From: Corynebacterium flavescens
Lineage (GTDB): Bacteria; Actinomycetota; Actinomycetes; Mycobacteriales; Mycobacteriaceae
Assembly (NCBI RefSeq): GCF_008693105.1
Contig: NZ_VXKK01000033.1
Location: 180,510-244,509 of the forward strand
Length of the DNA stretch: 64,000 nucleotides
Direction of reading: 5' to 3'
A program made the translations under genes and the position numbers. Of the stretch, positions 30,776 through 38,646 are shown in pieces; positions within the stretch are counted from its first letter, which is position 1, and every line of letters starts with the position of its first letter. The notes below the pieces were generated by a model that had not been told where the DNA came from, did not search any database, and saw only the letters and a list, made by a program, of their open reading frames with translations.

Positions 30776-32113
30776 CTAGAAGTTGAGGTTGTTTTTGAGC
30801 TCAAAGGTGGTTATCTGCTTTTGGTATAGATGCCACTCTTCCCACTTGGAGCGCAGGAAATATTCAAAGACGTGCTCACCTAAGACTTCAGCCAGAAACT
30901 CCGACTTCTCAAAAAGCCGCAGCGCATGATCAAGGCTAAGTGGCAAATCCTGATACCCCATGGCGCGGCGTTCACGGTGCGTGAGCTTGTGTACGTCATC
31001 TTCAGCCGGATCTCCCAGTTCATAGCCATCACGGATGCCTTTAAGCCCTGCCGCAAGGAGCACCGCGTAGCCCAGGTACGGGTTCATCGCGGAATCGATC
31101 GAGCGGATTTCCACCCGGCGCGACTCCGCCTTGCCTAGGCGATAGGTGGGAACACGCACCAACGCAGAACGATTAGAAACGCCCCACGTGGCCGCACCTG
31201 GCGCCTCGCTGCCAAACATGAGGCGCTTATAGGAATTGGTCCACTGATTTGTCACTGCCGTCATCTCGAGCGAGTGCCTCAAGATGCCGGCGATGAACTG
31301 CTTGGCAGTATCCGAGAGCGAAAACTCATCATCCGGATCGTGGAAGGCGTTGGATGTGCCCTCAAAAAGGCTCATGTGCGTGTGCATGCCGGAGCCAGGA
31401 AGATGTTCGAAAGGCTTGGGCATGAACGTCGCACGCACGCTTTGGGCCCGTGCTACTTCCTTGATGAGGTGCCGGAAGGTCATGATGTTATCTGCCATGG
31501 ACAAGATGTCCGCGTGCCGCAAGTCTATTTCCTGCTGTCCCGGCGCGGTCTCGTGGTGACTAAACTCCGTGGCAATCCCCATTGACTCCAATGCCAACAT
31601 GGCACGCCGCCTAAAGCTCGGTGCGTTGTCGTGCGTAGCCTGGTCGAAGTAACCGCCATTATCCGTCGGGCAAAGCTTGGTGATGTCTTGCGTGTTTTCC
31701 AGAAGGTAAAACTCTATTTCTGGCGAGACCATGCAGGTAAAACCATCATTAGCCGCCTCAGTGACCTGCCTGCGCAGGATGTGACGCGGGTCCACGAGGG
31801 CTGGCTGGCCATCTGGCTGCGCAATATCGCAAAACATGCGTGCGGATTGCAAGTCCGGTTCATCCTGATCGAAAGGAAGAATCTGGAAGGTAGAAGGATC
31901 CGGAAGCGCGATGGTGTCCGATTCCGAAATGCGCGAGAAACCCTCAACCGAAGAACCGTCAAAGCCCACGCCTTCCTCGAAAGCCGATTCCAACTCCGAG
32001 GGACTCATGACGACGGATTTCAAGGCACCCAGAATATCTGTAAACCACAGGCGGATGAAGCGAATATCGCGTTCTTCGACGGTGCGGAGGACGAACTCAT
32101 GTTGGCTATTCAT
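30776..32113 (-). CDS. glnA2: Glutamine synthetase-like protein GlnA2
   Basis: This 445-residue protein is of the shorter GSI-alpha-like type: metal ligands are in SPEIEFYLLE and HHETAPGQQE (seven-residue spacing), with PGSGMHTHMS and NRSALVRVP. The position of the adenylylation tyrosine is occupied by a different sequence (DDVHKLTHRERR), so GlnE should not modify it. The role of GlnA2 in corynebacteria is not settled; it is not needed for normal ammonium assimilation in C. glutamicum. A -10 element (TAAGGT) seven bases before the ATG indicates a leaderless mRNA. No AmtR box seen. Confidence 0.94.
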   Translation of the reverse strand: MNSQHEFVLRTVEERDIRFIRLWFTDILGALKSVVMSPSELESAFEEGVGFDGSSVEGFSRISESDTIALPDPSTFQILPFDQDEPDLQSARMFCDIAQPDGQPALVDPRHILRRQVTEAANDGFTCMVSPEIEFYLLENTQDITKLCPTDNGGYFDQATHDNAPSFRRRAMLALESMGIATEFSHHETAPGQQEIDLRHADILSMADNIMTFRHLIKEVARAQSVRATFMPKPFEHLPGSGMHTHMSLFEGTSNAFHDPDDEFSLSDTAKQFIAGILRHSLEMTAVTNQWTNSYKRLMFGSEAPGAATWGVSNRSALVRVPTYRLGKAESRRVEIRSIDSAMNPYLGYAVLLAAGLKGIRDGYELGDPAEDDVHKLTHRERRAMGYQDLPLSLDHALRLFEKSEFLAEVLGEHVFEYFLRSKWEEWHLYQKQITTFELKNNLNF

Positions 32114-32120
32114 GCTTTAG

Positions 32121-32126
32121 ACCTTA
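32121..32126 (-). promoter_or_regulatory. -10 element of leaderless glnA2-glnE transcript
   Basis: TAAGGT, seven bases, ATG at 32113 on the minus strand. Confidence 0.45.
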
Positions 32127-32283
32127 CCGTGCGTTGCTTAATGGAATGGACGGGTTTACTCGATAGGTTGCCGCAGGTAGAGCCGTTATGGCGGGGGTAG
32201 TGCGGAGGGGAGGAACCGGGCAGTCGCGTCGTTGGGTCATGCTTGAATCATTCCATAAACGAACACACGTACTAAGGAAAATG

Positions 32284-33417
32284 ATGGACAACCGTTTAGA
32301 TCCCCTCAGCAACCAAGCCTTTAATCTCATCCTCAAAGCTGCCCAAATGGGCTGGTCTCCCCTAGATCTCCTCCACATCTTGGGCAAAGAGGCACACGGG
32401 ATCATTTACCGTGCAGCTATACGCGTTCCAGCGCGCATTAGTTCGAATCACTTAAGAAGAGAATGGCTTCACTTCGATCCTCCCGCGCGACTGCGAGCAC
32501 GTAAGCAGTCTCTGGCCAAATGCGTCCGGCTTCTCTCCTGTCTCCCCGCAATGAAAGACACCGCAATCCTCGGAGATGCCTTCGCCACGGATGATAATTC
32601 TAGGTCTGGGATGGGCTCTAGGGCTAGGGTACAAGAGAAGATCCGCCGCCTGCTCGAGAAGGCGGAGTCAACTACTTTCGAACACGAGGCTGCGGCCTTA
32701 GTGGAACGCGCACAGTTGCTGCAACAGCGCCACCGCCTCCACGACCTTTCCATGGCGGATAGAATTCCCACTGCGGATGGCACGGGCGAGCACCCAGACC
32801 TTGTCCGCTCACTCCGTATCCACCTGCACCCTCCTTATATCAAGCATCAACTCGGGCTGCTAAGCGCCATTGCACAGGCTAATGGCTGCTCCTGTGTGCT
32901 TGTCCACCCTGCCGGAGTGGCCTGCATTCTAGGAGAGATGGCGGATGCAAGGTACACGAGCAGCCTTTTTGAATCCCTCAACCGGCAATGTGACTTCTTT
33001 ATGCGCCAAGGCCCCAGTGCAGAGGAAGCCAGCACCAGAGGGCAATGTGCGTCCTATAGGCGTTCCTTCCGTTCCTCCTACGCCACGCGGATAGCGCAGC
33101 TGCTTACTGATGCGAATTCCCGTGGGGCGACAGTCACTCCAGACTCCGAAGAAGTCTTGCTCGACCGCTATGGCTTTGATGCACCCGGCGGCTTTGCGCA
33201 GACTCCAATCCTAGAGTTAGCGCCCTACTTGGTTCTCCTAGAACAGCGACAGCTACTCGCGGAAGCTGCCCGGGACCGTCTTTTTCCAGACTTGACTTCA
33301 TTCTCTCTGCGCATCGGTGACTGGACTGGGGCTCGGGACGGTTTGCTCGCGGCGGATAACTCCCACTGGAGTGGCTGTGCCCCAAACTTGCAGGCGCGGC
33401 GCGAGCTCAGTGCTTAA
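32284..33417 (+). CDS. DUF2786 domain protein
   Basis: This protein of about 377 residues has the DUF2786 signature near its middle (EKIRRLLEKAESTTFEHEAAALVERAQ split over helices), followed by a mixed region in which RQCDFF and YRRSFRSSYATRI resemble the usual second part of this family. Function is unknown. AAGG six bases before ATG 32284 fixes the start; the frame is open further upstream and ATG 32239 is possible but has no ribosome site. The neighbours glnA2 (divergent) and CYTH/CHAD match C. glutamicum gene order. Confidence 0.8.
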   Translation: MDNRLDPLSNQAFNLILKAAQMGWSPLDLLHILGKEAHGIIYRAAIRVPARISSNHLRREWLHFDPPARLRARKQSLAKCVRLLSCLPAMKDTAILGDAFATDDNSRSGMGSRARVQEKIRRLLEKAESTTFEHEAAALVERAQLLQQRHRLHDLSMADRIPTADGTGEHPDLVRSLRIHLHPPYIKHQLGLLSAIAQANGCSCVLVHPAGVACILGEMADARYTSSLFESLNRQCDFFMRQGPSAEEASTRGQCASYRRSFRSSYATRIAQLLTDANSRGATVTPDSEEVLLDRYGFDAPGGFAQTPILELAPYLVLLEQRQLLAEAARDRLFPDLTSFSLRIGDWTGARDGLLAADNSHWSGCAPNLQARRELSA

Positions 33418-33509
33418 AGCGCTCCGTGCCTAAAGCACTGAGTATCAGCCCCCTTTAAGCGGTCAGTCTTGGCTGCTCGGCGCTTATGGCTGTCATTGTG
33501 CGGGTAGTG

Positions 33510-33538
33510 TTTCACCTAAGCAATTGAAGTTATATAAA
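33510..33538 (+). promoter_or_regulatory. Promoter of the CYTH/CHAD gene
   Basis: TTTCAC (33510-33515), 17 bases, TATAAA (33533-33538); the leader before ATG 33556 would be about ten bases. Confidence 0.5.
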
Positions 33539-33555
33539 CCATAAGGTGTTTGAGT

Positions 33556-35319
33556 ATGTCTACGAAGACTTTTCTTGAGGTCGAAGCCAAGTTTGCTGTT
33601 GCCGAGTCCACCCCGCCACCCGAGCTCACGCGTCTCGAGGGAGTGGAGTCCATCGCCGAGACCCGCCATTTCGCCCTTTCAGCCATCTACTATGACACTG
33701 CGGATCTCCGCCTCACCCGTGCCAAGATCACGCTGCGCCGGCGCACGGGCGGCAACGATGACGGTTGGCATATAAAGCTCCCCGGCAAGCACGGCCGCAC
33801 CGAGATACGCGCCGAGCTGGGGGAACCGATCGATGGCCGTTATGAGGTTCCGGCCGACCTTCTGCACGCCGTTCGCTCAATCATCCGCAAGAATCCCGTC
33901 GCGCCCATCGCACAAGTAGATAACAACCGCACCGAGCTCCTCTTGGCCGATTCACAGCGCAAGCCAGTCGCCGAGTTCTGTGATGATCACGTCACCAGCT
34001 TCTCTTTCCTCCCCGGCGGCCAACAGAATTCCTGGCGGGAGTGGGAGATCGAGCTAGCGGAGGGCATTGCTGCGACGGAGCACGGGGCTTCAGCACTGCG
34101 CAACGCCACGTCCCTGTTGATTGGAGCGGGCGCACGGGTTTCCTCTTCCCCGTCCAAGCTCGCTACCGCACTCGGATACTCCATCAACAACGCGCCTCTT
34201 CCGCCTTCTTTGCTAACCCCAAACGTAGACCCGGATTCCCCAGCTGCTGCGGTGGTGGCCGCGTTGCGTGCTAATCGCGACAAACTCGTCGAATTCGATC
34301 CTCGTGTGCGCCGCAATGAATGGGATTCCGTGCATCAGATGCGGGTGGCCACCCGCGAGCTGCGCAGCCACCTGCAGACTTTCCACGGGATCGTGGTGGG
34401 CCCGCAGGTGGAGCGCATCGAGTCGGAGCTTAAGACCCTAGCCGGGCTCTTGGGTGTGGCACGTGACGCCGAGGTGGTCGAAGAACGCTGGCAAGCCTTG
34501 CTTGCGTCGGAAGATTCGGACACTCTCGACGCACCTACGCGCGAGCACATCGCCCACGATATGGGGCGGGCTTACCGTCGGGCACACCGGCGAGTAATCA
34601 CTGCACTAGATTCTGATCGCTACCTCGATCTCCTCGAGTCACTCGACTGCTTCTTGGCGGATCCTCCCGTTGCCGAGCATGACGGCACTGCAGAGGTTGA
34701 GCCCACTGAAGTAACCGAGAATATCGACGGTGTTGAGGCTGCTGAAGCAACTGGGTTTCCAGAGGATTCAGCGGAAGTGACAGTTCTTGAAGAACTACAA
34801 TCTGCAGCGGAGCCCCCCGCACCCACTGAATCCGTGGAGGAAGTCCACGAGGATCCTGCCCACGACATCGAGGTTGTCTTAGCCCAGCACTTGGGCGCTG
34901 CTTATCAAAAACTGGTGAAGCGCCATAAGAAAGCAGTAAGCAATTGGGGTAATCCCGAGCTTTCACTGCACGAACGCGAAAGCTACTTCCACGACATGCG
35001 CAAAGCAGCGAAGAAGCTGCGTTATGCCGCAGAGGCAGCCGGTGCAGCAACCACATTGAAAACCAAGCGCCTCTACAAGTCCTGCAAGAAGATGCAATCG
35101 GTCTTAGGGGATTTCCAAGACTCTGTGACCTCGCGCGATAAGCTGCTTGAACTGGCGGCCGCTGCACGCCGGCGAGGCGAGGACACCTTTGGCTACGGGC
35201 TTCTCTACCAGCGAGAACGCGCAGTGGGCTTGGGCTCCCTACAGGAGTATGAGAAGTCCTACAAGGACATCAAGGACGCCTTCAAGCCTTTGGAGAAGAA
35301 ACTGCGCAAGGCCAAGTAA
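33556..35319 (+). CDS. CYTH and CHAD domain protein
   Basis: This 587-residue protein has an N-terminal CYTH domain with the EVEAK motif (residues 7-11 region) and paired basic/acidic strands, joined to a CHAD domain with conserved His/Arg helices (VHQMRVATRELR and, later, FHDMRKAAKKLRYA). CYTH domains bind triphosphates and CHAD domains bind polyphosphate, so a role in polyphosphate binding or hydrolysis is likely. The CHAD halves are separated by an acidic Glu/Pro/Ala-rich insert of about 70 residues (near 370-440). ATG 33556 has AAGGTG eight bases upstream. The gene stands alone with its own promoter. Confidence 0.9.
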   Translation: MSTKTFLEVEAKFAVAESTPPPELTRLEGVESIAETRHFALSAIYYDTADLRLTRAKITLRRRTGGNDDGWHIKLPGKHGRTEIRAELGEPIDGRYEVPADLLHAVRSIIRKNPVAPIAQVDNNRTELLLADSQRKPVAEFCDDHVTSFSFLPGGQQNSWREWEIELAEGIAATEHGASALRNATSLLIGAGARVSSSPSKLATALGYSINNAPLPPSLLTPNVDPDSPAAAVVAALRANRDKLVEFDPRVRRNEWDSVHQMRVATRELRSHLQTFHGIVVGPQVERIESELKTLAGLLGVARDAEVVEERWQALLASEDSDTLDAPTREHIAHDMGRAYRRAHRRVITALDSDRYLDLLESLDCFLADPPVAEHDGTAEVEPTEVTENIDGVEAAEATGFPEDSAEVTVLEELQSAAEPPAPTESVEEVHEDPAHDIEVVLAQHLGAAYQKLVKRHKKAVSNWGNPELSLHERESYFHDMRKAAKKLRYAAEAAGAATTLKTKRLYKSCKKMQSVLGDFQDSVTSRDKLLELAAAARRRGEDTFGYGLLYQRERAVGLGSLQEYEKSYKDIKDAFKPLEKKLRKAK

Positions 35320-35329
35320 AACCAGCCTT

Positions 35330-35357
35330 ATGCCGGGCTCCAAATGGAGCCCGGCAT
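35330..35357 (+). terminator. Stem-loop after the CYTH/CHAD gene
   Basis: Perfect 12-base arms (ATGCCGGGCTCC and its complement) with an AAAT loop. No U-tract follows (GTTGCG), so termination is likely but not certain. Confidence 0.6.
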
Positions 35358-35432
35358 GTTGCGATCGGGGTAAAGGTTTCACTCACTCTTCCGGTTTTAG
35401 AGTGCGTGGTGGGAGTGGCAGACAAGAAGTAA

Positions 35433-35488
35433 GTCCCCTTGTCGGTGATGGTTGAGGTATCGAATCTAGTCATAACCGACAAGGGGAC
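35433..35488. repeat. 14-base inverted repeat in ISL3 remnant leader
   Basis: GTCCCCTTGTCGGT (35433-35446) and its exact complement (35475-35488) enclose 28 bases that include the remnant's ATG. It could be an old IS end or a translation-blocking hairpin. Confidence 0.5.
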
Positions 35489-35663
35489 GGTGTTCATGGA
35501 TTCTGCTGGGGATGTCACCCTTATCGAAGCTGACGCCTAAACCTCCATTGATCGGTGTCCTGACTGCGATAATGTCGGTATTTCCCGGGATCATCTCCAC
35601 CGCGCAGTCATAGTCCTGCTCATTGTTGGTGCTTGCCCGCTGGGGTTTGTTTTGGGGTGCTGA
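35448..35663 (+). pseudogene. Remnant of an ISL3-family transposase (N-terminus)
   Basis: Read through one stop, the frame gives about 70 residues resembling the start of ISL3-type transposases such as IS31831: GDVTLIEADA, a stop, then RCPDCDNVG (zinc-finger half) and HLHRAVIVLLIVG. The rest of the transposase is absent and the frame stops at 35661. It is a non-functional fragment. It lies beside the HNH gene and an IS3 element, marking this as an insertion-prone spot. Confidence 0.55.
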
Positions 35664-35687
35664 AAGTCGCCGTTAGGCGGTGTTGTC

Positions 35688-36692
35688 CTAACGGCTGGTG
35701 TGCGGGGGCTGCCAGACTATTGTCCCGCCGTCGCGGGTAAGGCGCCCGCGCCGTGGCGGCGCATTCGGATCATCCTCATTAACACCATTGTGGTAGTTGC
35801 ACAAGGTCACCAGGTTGGCAACGTTAGTCTCCCCGCCGTGCTTCCACGGGGTGAGATGGTGAAACTGCCCTCTTTCTGCTGGGGTGTTACAGCCCGGCCA
35901 CGCACACGTAGGGTGCTCTGCTGCCAGCATCGTGCGCTGCTTGACCGATGCGAATCGCTCAAAGCGGTACAAGTCCACCGGCCCCTGCGCCCGGCTTATC
36001 ACCGTAATAAGACCCTCGTTGGCACAGGCACGCTCTACAAGCTGCGCGCCGGTGATAACAGCCCCACTAGTGGTGCGTATCATCACATCATCGCCCTCGC
36101 GGCGTACAAGCTTCCCGTAGTCCTCCAACTGGAGGACTGCCATGGTCGTCACCCGAGTACGTGTGGTGGCCTCGTCTGCTTTGCCGAGCATGCGGGCGAT
36201 AAAACTCTTACCCGGATGCTTATGGTCAATAGTCCGGAAAGCATCTGCCATATCTAACCCATTGCCGGTCACTGTCAGGGTGGCTAGCCCGTTGGGGTGC
36301 TGGCGCAGCAGTGCGCGCTCGCAATACGTGCGGGGGACACGCAACTCACGCAGCCGGCGCCTGGCTACCGCAGTAACCTGCTCGCTTGACGTGGAACATA
36401 ATTCTAGCCGCAGGTTCCACGCATCCAGTTTCCCTGTAATGCGCCGGGTAAAAGATTCGATGTGGTGCAGGGTGCTCAGGGCGTGCCCATTGCGCCGAGC
36501 AGCATCAAGGGCTAAGCGCTGCTTGCCGGTATAAGGTGTGGGGCCGAAGTAGATGGTGTGCAGGCCTATAAGCTCGGCGGCATCCTGCGCGCTAGCCCCC
36601 ATCTTCTCAAGGTCTGGGGCAGATAGCCCCGAGCACTCGGCTACGAGGTCAACACCTCGGCTAAGTTGTGCGAAGTACTCCTGCAAGCCCAT
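35688..36692 (-). CDS. DUF222-type HNH endonuclease
   Basis: This protein of about 334 residues has a helical DUF222-like N-terminal part and a C-terminal HNH nuclease domain: CAWPGC, FHHLTPWKHGG, NLVTLCNYHN, with paired cysteines for zinc. Such genes are multicopy in corynebacteria and are often linked to mobile DNA; some lie inside selfish elements. ATG 36692 was chosen because TAGCGT ends seven bases before it. A perfect pair of inverted DnaA-box-like sequences lies about 65-100 bases upstream. The frame stays open to 36770 without further support. Confidence 0.82.
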   Translation of the reverse strand: MGLQEYFAQLSRGVDLVAECSGLSAPDLEKMGASAQDAAELIGLHTIYFGPTPYTGKQRLALDAARRNGHALSTLHHIESFTRRITGKLDAWNLRLELCSTSSEQVTAVARRRLRELRVPRTYCERALLRQHPNGLATLTVTGNGLDMADAFRTIDHKHPGKSFIARMLGKADEATTRTRVTTMAVLQLEDYGKLVRREGDDVMIRTTSGAVITGAQLVERACANEGLITVISRAQGPVDLYRFERFASVKQRTMLAAEHPTCAWPGCNTPAERGQFHHLTPWKHGGETNVANLVTLCNYHNGVNEDDPNAPPRRGRLTRDGGTIVWQPPHTSR

Positions 36693-36699
36693 GCCCGTC

Positions 36700-36705
36700 A
36701 CGCTA
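36700..36705 (-). promoter_or_regulatory. -10 element of a leaderless HNH gene transcript
   Basis: TAGCGT, seven bases, ATG at 36692 on the minus strand. Confidence 0.35.
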
Positions 36706-36755
36706 AGCCACCGCCACGCGGTACGACAATCCCAGACCCGCACCCAGTAAGGAAA

Positions 36756-36794
36756 CTGTGGATAACCCACCAGGCCCGGGGCGGTTATCCACAG
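36756..36794. repeat. Inverted pair of perfect DnaA-box sequences
   Basis: CTGTGGATAACC (36756-36767) and its exact complement (36783-36794) flank 15 GC-rich bases. Each arm contains TTATCCACA, a perfect DnaA box, in opposite orientation. Confidence 0.6.
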
Positions 36795-36968
36795 ACGGGC
36801 CGCCTAACCAGAACTCGGCAGTGCGGTAGCAAGGCCATCCGGCCTATCCTGAATGGTTAATCTCATGTCGGTACTCAGGACGACTGGCCAACAAAAACAC
36901 TCCACTCCAAAACCGGAAGATCTGGGGTTGCCCGCAAATCGTGGACACTTAGTTAAGCTACTTAGTGG

Positions 36969-37829
36969 TTAAGCAGCGGCTTTTTTCTTATCCTGTTGGG
37001 ATTTGACCTGTGTTTCGAAATCGACGGGGCTGACCATCCCGATGGCTGAGTGACGGCGGCGCCGGTTGTAGACGATCTCAATCCAGCGAGCTACAGCCTT
37101 TCGGGCTTCATCTCGGGTTGACCATTTCTTCCGGTTATAAAACTCGGTCTTTAGCGCTGACCAGAATGATTCTGACATCGCATTATCGAAACACACACCA
37201 GTCCGGCCGACAGATTGGGCTATACCCAGTTCTTGACAGACTTGCCACAATTGCTCGCTCGTGAACTGAGTGCCGCGATCCGCGTGGAATACCAGCCCAT
37301 CAGGTATCTCACCACGCAGAGTATGAGCCATACGCAAAGCGCGTTCAACCAGATGAGAATCCTGCACGCTATCCATGGCCCAGCCCAAAACACGTCGGGA
37401 ATGTCCGTCTCGGATCGCGCACATGTACAGCCAACCTTCACCGGTGCGTAGATAGGTAATATCTGACATCCACACTCGGTTAAGCTGACCGCGATCAAAC
37501 AATCGTTTCACCAGGTCAGGAAGCACGGACTTGTACTTGGATCGGATCGTGGTTATTGGAACAAACGCCCTGGGCGAGATACCCTCAATACCCATCATCC
37601 GTATGCGCTTAGCCACGGTTTTACGATTGATAAAGATGCCTTCCTCAACCAATTCTGCAGTAATATGAGGAGCACCGTAAACTTCGCCAGACTCCTCCCA
37701 GATATCGTGGACTCGCTTGTCCAATTGGTCGAGAAAATTCTGACGATTATCCTCTCCACGCTCTCGACTAGCTTGCGTGTGTGCCCATCTGTAGTATCCC
37801 GAACGAGAAACCTCTAATAACCTGCTCAT
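36969..37829 (-). CDS. IS3-family transposase OrfB
   Basis: This 286-residue catalytic part has the DDE triad in its normal setting: Asp in WMSDITYLRTGEG, Asp in VFHADRGTQFTS and Glu in FDNAMSESFWSALKTE, plus the N-terminal HTH_21-like region. The frame is open upstream into orfA in the -1 phase, so it is probably made as an OrfAB fusion by -1 frameshifting at the A-rich CGGAAAAATTTG (about 37871-37882). The C-terminus ends in a basic KSQQDKKKAAA tail. It looks functional. Confidence 0.92.
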   Translation of the reverse strand: MSRLLEVSRSGYYRWAHTQASRERGEDNRQNFLDQLDKRVHDIWEESGEVYGAPHITAELVEEGIFINRKTVAKRIRMMGIEGISPRAFVPITTIRSKYKSVLPDLVKRLFDRGQLNRVWMSDITYLRTGEGWLYMCAIRDGHSRRVLGWAMDSVQDSHLVERALRMAHTLRGEIPDGLVFHADRGTQFTSEQLWQVCQELGIAQSVGRTGVCFDNAMSESFWSALKTEFYNRKKWSTRDEARKAVARWIEIVYNRRRRHSAIGMVSPVDFETQVKSQQDKKKAAA

Positions 37830-37864
37830 TCGTTTAATACTGTAATTCGCCTTCTCCAGCTGTA

Positions 37865-38182
37865 TTAGCTCAAATTTTTCCGATCTCGTTGCTTCGCAGC
37901 GAAGAAGGCGGTGGCTTTTGACAAGAACTCATTATCCATCTTTGCCTCAGCCAATTCACGACGCAAACGAGTGTTTTCGGCTCGTATATCGGCATCACTG
38001 CGGCCATCAGCCGATCCTTGGCGTTCCCGCTCGAGTTTTACCCACCTGCCCAGAATTGTGGCTGATACGCCAATTTCCTGTGCTACATGCGCAATCGGAC
38101 GCTCGGATTCGAGCACCAGCCGAGCTGCCTCCTGCCGGTATTCCGGGGTATATTTCTTGCGTTGTTGACTCACAATGAACAT
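37865..38182 (-). CDS. IS3-family transposase OrfA
   Basis: This protein of about 105 residues has the HTH_Tnp_1 fold that binds the IS ends: YTPEYRQEAARLVLES, then IAHVAQEIGVSATILGRWVK, and a C-terminal leucine-zipper-like helix. ATG 38182 follows AGGAGAGG closely; GTG 38173 is an alternative. An ACGGA/TCCGT hairpin (38191-38207) overlaps the leader. Confidence 0.88.
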   Translation of the reverse strand: MFIVSQQRKKYTPEYRQEAARLVLESERPIAHVAQEIGVSATILGRWVKLERERQGSADGRSDADIRAENTRLRRELAEAKMDNEFLSKATAFFAAKQRDRKNLS

Positions 38183-38250
38183 CCTCTCCTACGGACACAA
38201 AATCCGTACTAATAGGGTGTCCACTACTCGAGGGTAACCTCAGATCCGGT

Positions 38251-38445
38251 TTACTTTCCCCAATCCTCATCAGCGGCATCTTGCGCATCGGCCGCCTTGT
38301 TGCGGGCTTTGGCAATCTCTAAGGCGTGAGAGGCTTCTTCCGCCGAATCATAGGGCCCCATGCGGCTTCCCCAGCTGTCTTTCTTGCCCTGGGAAACTTC
38401 GCCGGTGCTCATGTCGAAATACCATTTCTTCTCTGAATCAGCCAT
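38251..38445 (-). CDS. Small SPOR-domain-like protein
   Basis: This 64-residue protein starts at the ATG behind AAGGAG. It has KWYFDMSTGEV and SRMGPYDSAEEASHALEIA, the aromatic and YxS/T-EEA pattern of small corynebacterial proteins annotated as SPOR-like, then an Ala/Asp-rich tail. No signal peptide is present, so a peptidoglycan-binding role is doubtful. The same small gene lies beside galK in related genomes. Function unknown. Confidence 0.75.
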   Translation of the reverse strand: MADSEKKWYFDMSTGEVSQGKKDSWGSRMGPYDSAEEASHALEIAKARNKAADAQDAADEDWGK

Positions 38446-38572
38446 GGTCTTCTCCTTGTGTCTAATCATACGAGTAACCAAGGTTCGGGTTAGTCTCCCG
38501 TACCTTGGGGCGTGCGATGACTCAAGACTACAGTCACTAAGTCCCCCGCCTGTGTCTGCGAGCCAGCTAGAA

Positions 38573-38585
38573 TGTGAACGTCACA
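38573..38585. promoter_or_regulatory. Palindrome TGTGA-ACG-TCACA over a -10 element
   Basis: This 13-base palindrome overlaps TAGAAT (38568-38573), a possible -10 for the galK-like gene. The half-sites are those of CRP/GlxR, but the spacing is three bases instead of six, so a GlxR site is not claimed. Confidence 0.3.
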
Positions 38586-38646
38586 CAATGACTTTTGCCA
38601 TGTGCCCCGAATGTCTTGCCAAATATCTTGAAGGAGTAATTCCACG

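Larger units (their letters stand above)
36941..38224 (-). mobile_element. IS3-family insertion sequence
   Basis: The element carries overlapping orfA and orfB on the minus strand and imperfect terminal inverted repeats that begin GTGGACAC (36941) and end GTGTCCAC (38224), 11 of 16 bases matching. The length of about 1284 bases is normal. No 3- or 4-base target duplication is visible at these ends, which suggests a rearranged or old insertion, or that the true ends are a base or two off. Both frames look intact. Confidence 0.85.

Noticed and set aside
38573..38585. GlxR/CRP site before the galK-like gene
   Set aside because: The half-sites fit, but the spacing is three bases instead of six.
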